Under the pieces are notes generated by a model, which ran no database searches, was not told the origin of the DNA, and saw only the letters and a program-made list of their open reading frames with translations. DNA of 64,000 nt from Chryseobacterium gleum. GTDB lineage: Bacteria > Bacteroidota > Bacteroidia > Flavobacteriales_D > Sanyastnellaceae. Position 1 is the first letter of the stretch; every line of letters begins with the position of its first letter. A program made the translations under genes and the position numbers. This document shows, in pieces, positions 59,893-64,000 of the stretch. Location of the stretch: positions 60,633 through 124,632 of the forward strand of contig CAMCHP010000001.1 of NCBI GenBank assembly GCA_945874695.1, in the 5' to 3' direction.

Positions 59893-60597
59893 ATGGCCAT
59901 TAGCAAAGTAGTTGCAAATGCAGCAGAAGCCTGTGAGGGCATCAAAGACGGTATGACCCTGATGGTAGGCGGTTTCGGTCTTTGCGGAATTCCTGAAAAC
60001 AGCATCAATGAATTGGTGCGCTTGGGGGTAAAAAACCTCGTGTGCATTTCAAACAACGCAGGGGTCGATGACTTCGGTTTGGGCTTGCTGTTGCAGCAGC
60101 GCCAGGTTCGCAAAATGATCTCGTCGTACGTCGGTGAAAATGAAGAATTCGAGCGCCAAATGCTCTCGGGTGAATTGGAGGTTGATCTCATTCCACAAGG
60201 TTCGTTGGCTGAGCGCTGCCGTGCCGGAGGCGCTGGTATTCCTGCATTTTTCACTCCAGCTGGTTACGGCACTGAGGTTGGCGAAGGCAAAGAAGTGCGC
60301 GTTTTCAATGGCAAAGCTCACATCCTCGAAATGGCACTTACGGCCGATTTTGCCATCGTGAAAGCGTGGAAAGGTGATACTGCGGGCAATTTAGTTTACA
60401 AGGCCACCGCCCGCAACTTCAATCCGATGATGGCGATGGCCGGTAAAATCACCATCGCCGAAGTTGAAGAGCTCGTGCCACTTGGCGCGTTGAATCCCAA
60501 CGAAATTCACACACCCGGGATTTTCGTTCAGCGCATCTTCCAAGGGTCGAATTATGAAAAACGCATTGAGCAACGCACCGTACGTGCTAACTCATAA
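59893..60597 (+). CDS. scoA: 3-oxoacid CoA-transferase subunit A
   Basis: A 234-residue alpha subunit of succinyl-CoA:3-ketoacid CoA-transferase. The CoA_trans family 1 signature [14 protein letters not shown] type sequence (here [18 protein letters not shown]), [29 protein letters not shown] and [13 protein letters not shown] are present. With the B subunit (60610) it exchanges CoA between succinyl-CoA and acetoacetate, for ketone body or amino-acid breakdown. It begins 8 bases after the PBP1A stop. Confidence 0.95.
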   Translation: MAISKVVANAAEACEGIKDGMTLMVGGFGLCGIPENSINELVRLGVKNLVCISNNAGVDDFGLGLLLQQRQVRKMISSYVGENEEFERQMLSGELEVDLIPQGSLAERCRAGGAGIPAFFTPAGYGTEVGEGKEVRVFNGKAHILEMALTADFAIVKAWKGDTAGNLVYKATARNFNPMMAMAGKITIAEVEELVPLGALNPNEIHTPGIFVQRIFQGSNYEKRIEQRTVRANS

Positions 60598-60609
60598 TAC
60601 ATAGGCGAA

Positions 60610-61263
60610 ATGCTCGATAAAAACGGTATTGCTCAGCGCATTGCGCAAGAGCTTGAAGACGGATTTTATGTAAACCTCGGCATCGGAATTCCGACCTTGG
60701 TGGCAAACTATATTCCCGAAGGAATTGACGTCGAATTTCAATCTGAAAATGGAATTTTAGGTATGGGTCCCTTCCCTATTGCAGGAACTGAAGATGCAGA
60801 CCTCATCAACGCTGGCAAGCAAACCATCACGGCCTTGCCCGGAGCCGCCTATTTCGATTCTGCAATGAGTTTTGCCATGATTCGCGGTAAGCACGTCCAA
60901 CTTACCGTGCTTGGTGCCATGGAAGTGAGCCAAAACGGCGACATCGCCAACTGGAAAATTCCGGGCAAAATGGTGAAAGGAATGGGCGGCGCAATGGACC
61001 TGGTTGCGAGCGCTGAGAACATCATCGTGGCCATGATGCATACCAACAAAGAGGGCGACTCTAAATTGCTTCCTGCATGCTCACTGCCTCTCACGGGTGT
61101 GGGATGTGTGAAAAAAGTGGTGACCAACCTCGGCTTTTTCACCATTTCCGGCGGCGCTTTTCATTTGGTAGAGCGCGCTCCAGGTGTGAGCGTTGAAGAA
61201 ATTGTGGCTGCAACAGCCGGACGCTTGATCGTGCCGCCGCATGTGCCTGAAATGATTTTGTAA
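60610..61263 (+). CDS. scoB: 3-oxoacid CoA-transferase subunit B
   Basis: A 217-residue beta subunit carrying the catalytic Glu46 in FQSENGILGMGP, which forms the glutamyl-CoA thioester. VNLGIGIPTLVANYIP, GAYFDSAMSFAM-type and IPGKMVKGMGGAMDLV motifs are typical. It starts 12 bases after scoA; both are needed for activity. Distinction from butyrate-acetoacetate CoA-transferase (AtoDA) is by overall resemblance only. Confidence 0.95.
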   Translation: MLDKNGIAQRIAQELEDGFYVNLGIGIPTLVANYIPEGIDVEFQSENGILGMGPFPIAGTEDADLINAGKQTITALPGAAYFDSAMSFAMIRGKHVQLTVLGAMEVSQNGDIANWKIPGKMVKGMGGAMDLVASAENIIVAMMHTNKEGDSKLLPACSLPLTGVGCVKKVVTNLGFFTISGGAFHLVERAPGVSVEEIVAATAGRLIVPPHVPEMIL

Positions 61264-61275
61264 GGATCCAAAAAG

Positions 61276-61761
61276 CTACACCACGGGCCATTCCGTCTGC
61301 CAAATTTCTTCGCCACCCGGTTGCGCTCCTTGCTCAATCAACTGAAAAAACAACAGCTTGCGCTCGTCATCATTGGCGAGCGTTTTTTTTCCTTGGAAGA
61401 GTTCACCCCCGATCGCCAGCAAATCTTTTGCGTTGGTCGGTAAGGCCTGTCGATCCTCGGGGTTGCTGAGGTCGAGTGATCCGCTTTGAATGCGCAACTC
61501 ACGCAAATGCACGACACACCCATCCGCGCGATAAGCGCGAAAACCTAAAGCCCCAAAGTGAATCACATGCGACAGGCGGTCAAGCACCTTATCCCAGAAA
61601 ATATCTGAGAAAAGTTCTATGATTCTTTCGGCCTGAACGGCCGGATGGGCGGCTTTCAAAGCCTCCCAATCCGACGCGGTAATGCTGTTTGCTGCGAGAA
61701 ATTTGACAAAGTCTTCCCGCACCGCTTCGAGTTCTTCGCGGTGGAGTCGGCGGTACTTCAT
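61276..61761 (-). CDS. Conserved protein, DUF6495-like
   Basis: A 161-residue soluble protein beginning MKYRRLHREELEAVREDFVK, which recalls the DUF6495 family of Flavobacteriia (assignment from memory, tentative). It has SITASDWEALK, ELFSDIFWDKVLDRLSHV and a C-terminal LLFFQLIEQGAQPG. The function is unknown. It is 5 bases downstream of the oligopeptidase gene and probably co-transcribed with it. A near copy of the dispersed hairpin lies at 61630. Confidence 0.7.
   Translation of the reverse strand: MKYRRLHREELEAVREDFVKFLAANSITASDWEALKAAHPAVQAERIIELFSDIFWDKVLDRLSHVIHFGALGFRAYRADGCVVHLRELRIQSGSLDLSNPEDRQALPTNAKDLLAIGGELFQGKKTLANDDERKLLFFQLIEQGAQPGGEEIWQTEWPVV
61630..61647 (+). repeat. Dispersed hairpin repeat, near copy
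   Basis: GGCC TGAAC GGCC GGATG, with a five-base loop. Antisense to the DUF6495-like gene, which reads HPAVQA through it. Confidence 0.55.
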
Positions 61762-61766
61762 TTGGA

Positions 61767-63938
61767 TTACTCGGTGATGCCTTCCAGTTTCAACAAGAAT
61801 GCATACTCCAATGCGGTTTCGCGGAAACGACGGAAACGACCGCTTGCTCCGCCGTGACCGGCATCCATGTTGGTTGACAAGAGCAAGATGTTGTTATCGG
61901 TTTTCAACTCACGGAGTTTCGCCACCCATTTCGCAGGCTCCCAGTACTGCACTTGGCTGTCCCAGTAACCTGTAGTTACGAGCATGTTCGGGTAGTTCTT
62001 CGCTTCGATGTTATCGTACGGAGAGTATGATTTGATGTAATCGTAGTACACCGAATCTTTCGGGTTACCCCACTCGTCAAACTCACCCGTAGTCAATGGA
62101 ATTGTCTCGTCGAGCATGGTGCTGATCACATCAACAAAAGGAACTGCTGCAATAACCCCGTTCCAAAGTTCAGGACGCATGTTGATGACCGCACCCATGA
62201 GCAATCCGCCGGCACTGCCACCCATGGCGTACAAATGATCTGGCGAAGTGTAATTCTGCTTCACCAAGAAGTCAGCACAGTCGATGTAATCGGTGAATGT
62301 GTTCTTTTTCTTGAGCAGTTTGCCGTCTTCATACCACGCGCGGCCCATTTCTTGTCCGCCGCGAATGTGCGCAATCACGTATATAAAGCCACGGTCAAGC
62401 AAGCTCAAACGCACAGAGCTGAAGTAAGCATCCATGCTGGCTCCATACGAACCGTATGCGTAGAGTAAAAGCGGATTGGCTTTGCTGCGGTCGATGTCTT
62501 TGCGGTAAACGATCGACATGGGAACCATGGCGCCGTCGCGTGCAGGGACCATGATACGTTCAGAGGTATAATTGTCAACGCTGAACGACGCATCTACCAC
62601 TTCTTGTTGCTTCAACAGTTCATTTGTGCGGGTCACCACATCATAATCATAGGTAGAGCTTGGTGTAGTGAGCGAGCTGTAGCCGTAGCGAATGATATTG
62701 GTATCAAACTCCGGTGTACCGGCAACATAGGCTGTGTAGGCGGGGTCTTGGAACTCGATGTAGTGTTCATTTTTGCCATCCCACGGACGAATGCGAATTT
62801 GCGCGAGGCCCGCTTTGCGTTCTTCAATTACGAGGAAGTCTTTGAAGATGCTCAAGCCTTCAACCAATACATCTTCACGATGTGCGATGACGTCGGTCCA
62901 GCTTGCCTTACCTGGATTCGAAATGGGCGCTTTCGAGATTTTAAAGTTCTGCGCGCCGATGTTGTTTACGATGTAGAAATCGCCTTTGTACTGGCTTACG
63001 CTGTATTCTAAGCCACGCTCACGTGCTTGAATGACCTTCCACTCACCTGTTGGGTTGTTTGCATCGAGAAAATGCCATTCATCAGACATGGTCGAAGAGC
63101 TCCCAATCAAAAGGTACTCTTTCGACTTCGATTTCCCGATGCCGCAGCTGAAGGTTTCGTCGTCTTCTTGGTACACTAAAACGTCATCAGCCACGGGGGT
63201 ACCGAGCGTGTGACGGTAGATTTGGAAAGAGCGCAAAGTAACAGGGTCTTGCTTGGAATAGAAGATGGTTTTGTTATCGTTTGCCCAAGTTGCACCGCCG
63301 GTGGTGTTCGGAATTTCATCTTCGAAGATCTCGCCGGTGGTGAGGTCTTTAAAGTAAATGGTGTACTCGCGGCGGCTCACCGTATCAACGCTATAAGCAA
63401 TGAGGTTGTTGTTGGTGCTTACGCCGTAAGTTCCAATGCTGAAGTATGCAAATTTTGCACCCATTTCAGGACCATTGAGCATGATCTCTTCTGCTGCATC
63501 GAGGCTGCCTTTCTTGCGACAGTACAGCGCGTAATCTTGTCCTTCTTCGAAGCGAGTATAATACCAGTAGCCATCAACTTTCACGGGCACGCTTTGATCA
63601 TCTTGCTTGATGCGACCCACAATTTCGTTGTAGAGTTTCTCTTGCAAGCTATCGGTATCAGCCATCACGGCTTTCGCGTAGTCGTTCTCAGCATTGAGGT
63701 AATCGAGCACATCCTGGGTTTGTGCGTCGGGGGTATCAGCTTTTTTTTGGGCGTCTGAAAGGCGCATCCAGAAATAATTGTCGATGCGAGTATCACCGTG
63801 GATGGTGAGTTCTTCGGCAACTTTCTTTGCAATAGGAGGTTGGGGCATGGTCGGTGTGTTGTCTTCCTTATCAGGTGTTGAGCAAGCTGCGACAAAAATA
63901 AGTGAAGCCGAGCCAATGGTGCGCAAGATGTTTTTCAT
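61767..63938 (-). CDS. ptrB: S9 family oligopeptidase (oligopeptidase B-like), lipoprotein
   Basis: A 723-residue prolyl-oligopeptidase family serine peptidase. The N-terminal beta-propeller (about 70-420) precedes the alpha/beta-hydrolase. The nucleophile is in AMGGSAGGLLMGAV, the Asp in WDSQVQYWEPAKW and the His in MDAGHGGASGRF. The start has a lipoprotein signal (SASLIFVAACSTPDK), so it is exported and membrane-anchored, unlike cytosolic E. coli oligopeptidase B. It would cut short peptides after basic residues (family knowledge). A TAGCTTTCG sequence 11-19 bases upstream may be its -7 region. Confidence 0.93.
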   Translation of the reverse strand: MKNILRTIGSASLIFVAACSTPDKEDNTPTMPQPPIAKKVAEELTIHGDTRIDNYFWMRLSDAQKKADTPDAQTQDVLDYLNAENDYAKAVMADTDSLQEKLYNEIVGRIKQDDQSVPVKVDGYWYYTRFEEGQDYALYCRKKGSLDAAEEIMLNGPEMGAKFAYFSIGTYGVSTNNNLIAYSVDTVSRREYTIYFKDLTTGEIFEDEIPNTTGGATWANDNKTIFYSKQDPVTLRSFQIYRHTLGTPVADDVLVYQEDDETFSCGIGKSKSKEYLLIGSSSTMSDEWHFLDANNPTGEWKVIQARERGLEYSVSQYKGDFYIVNNIGAQNFKISKAPISNPGKASWTDVIAHREDVLVEGLSIFKDFLVIEERKAGLAQIRIRPWDGKNEHYIEFQDPAYTAYVAGTPEFDTNIIRYGYSSLTTPSSTYDYDVVTRTNELLKQQEVVDASFSVDNYTSERIMVPARDGAMVPMSIVYRKDIDRSKANPLLLYAYGSYGASMDAYFSSVRLSLLDRGFIYVIAHIRGGQEMGRAWYEDGKLLKKKNTFTDYIDCADFLVKQNYTSPDHLYAMGGSAGGLLMGAVINMRPELWNGVIAAVPFVDVISTMLDETIPLTTGEFDEWGNPKDSVYYDYIKSYSPYDNIEAKNYPNMLVTTGYWDSQVQYWEPAKWVAKLRELKTDNNILLLSTNMDAGHGGASGRFRRFRETALEYAFLLKLEGITE

Positions 63939-64000
63939 GGGGTGAATTTTGCTGGGCGAAAGCTAAGAAAAGAATTGCTACCCTCGCCCAAAAGGCTTGC

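Overview
The window looks like a chromosomal segment of a free-living member of the Bacteroidota, most likely Flavobacteriales (Cryomorphaceae/Schleiferiaceae-like). The evidence is: promoters with the Bacteroidota -7 box TAnnTTTG and almost no Shine-Dalgarno sequences; three secreted proteins with type IX secretion (T9SS) C-terminal sorting domains; two TonB-dependent receptors with carboxypeptidase-regulatory N-terminal domains; a Reg_prop/Y_Y_Y sensor; an HU-CCDC81/SPOR protein; and a lipoprotein plus TonB-receptor pair typical of the group. No rRNA, tRNA, CRISPR array, prophage, transposase or plasmid gene was recognised. The genes are tightly packed, with many 4-base ATGA overlaps and several convergent 3' overlaps.

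Layout. 1-7.4 kb: end of a LolE/FtsX-type permease, dusB, a CPBP protease, a frameshifted T9SS lipase-like esterase, ispD, sodA, a C-terminal processing protease and a dCMP deaminase. 7.5-11.4 kb: a propeller sensor fused to a class III adenylate cyclase, overlapping a cobalamin adenosyltransferase, then a small DUF2795 protein. 11.6-20.1 kb: lysC, a GNAT acetyltransferase, cvpA, then a leftward rmlD / phosphosugar mutase / hybrid histidine kinase operon and a membrane PAS-receiver protein with no kinase domain. 20.2-31.4 kb: an outer-membrane barrel, mfd, a coiled-coil lipoprotein with a kelch T9SS protein, truB, queA, pabB-tilS. 31.5-41.5 kb: an abundant-looking lipoprotein with its TonB receptor, a queuosine-precursor transporter, a DsbD with a doubled N-terminal domain, gmhA, comM. 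41.6-50.5 kb: a 1538-residue secreted hydrolase/beta-helix protein, an array of 86-bp tandem repeats, an M90 peptidase, a HAD hydrolase, an HU-CCDC81/SPOR protein and kdsB. 50.5-64 kb: a second TonB receptor, dprA, an Hpt protein beside a degenerate Hpt-like paralogue, an unknown exported protein with rseP, a PBP1A carrying a four-cysteine insert, scoAB, a DUF6495-like protein and an oligopeptidase.

Shared themes are envelope building (kdsB, gmhA, rmlD, phosphosugar mutase, PBP1A, rseP, DsbD, permease), tRNA modification (dusB, truB, queA, tilS, yhhQ), DNA uptake/repair (dprA, comM, mfd) and phosphorelay or cAMP signalling.

The most unusual signal is a dispersed 17-base hairpin with consensus NNCC-TRNC-GGNN-GGAT. 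Eleven strict copies and several near copies are scattered over the window, nearly all inside coding sequence. Their stem bases covary, and identical 20-base copies occur in unrelated genes. Other points of interest are a G8 tract that breaks the esterase just before its likely catalytic His, apparently leaderless starts, the Cys4 insert in PBP1A and the pseudo-Hpt.
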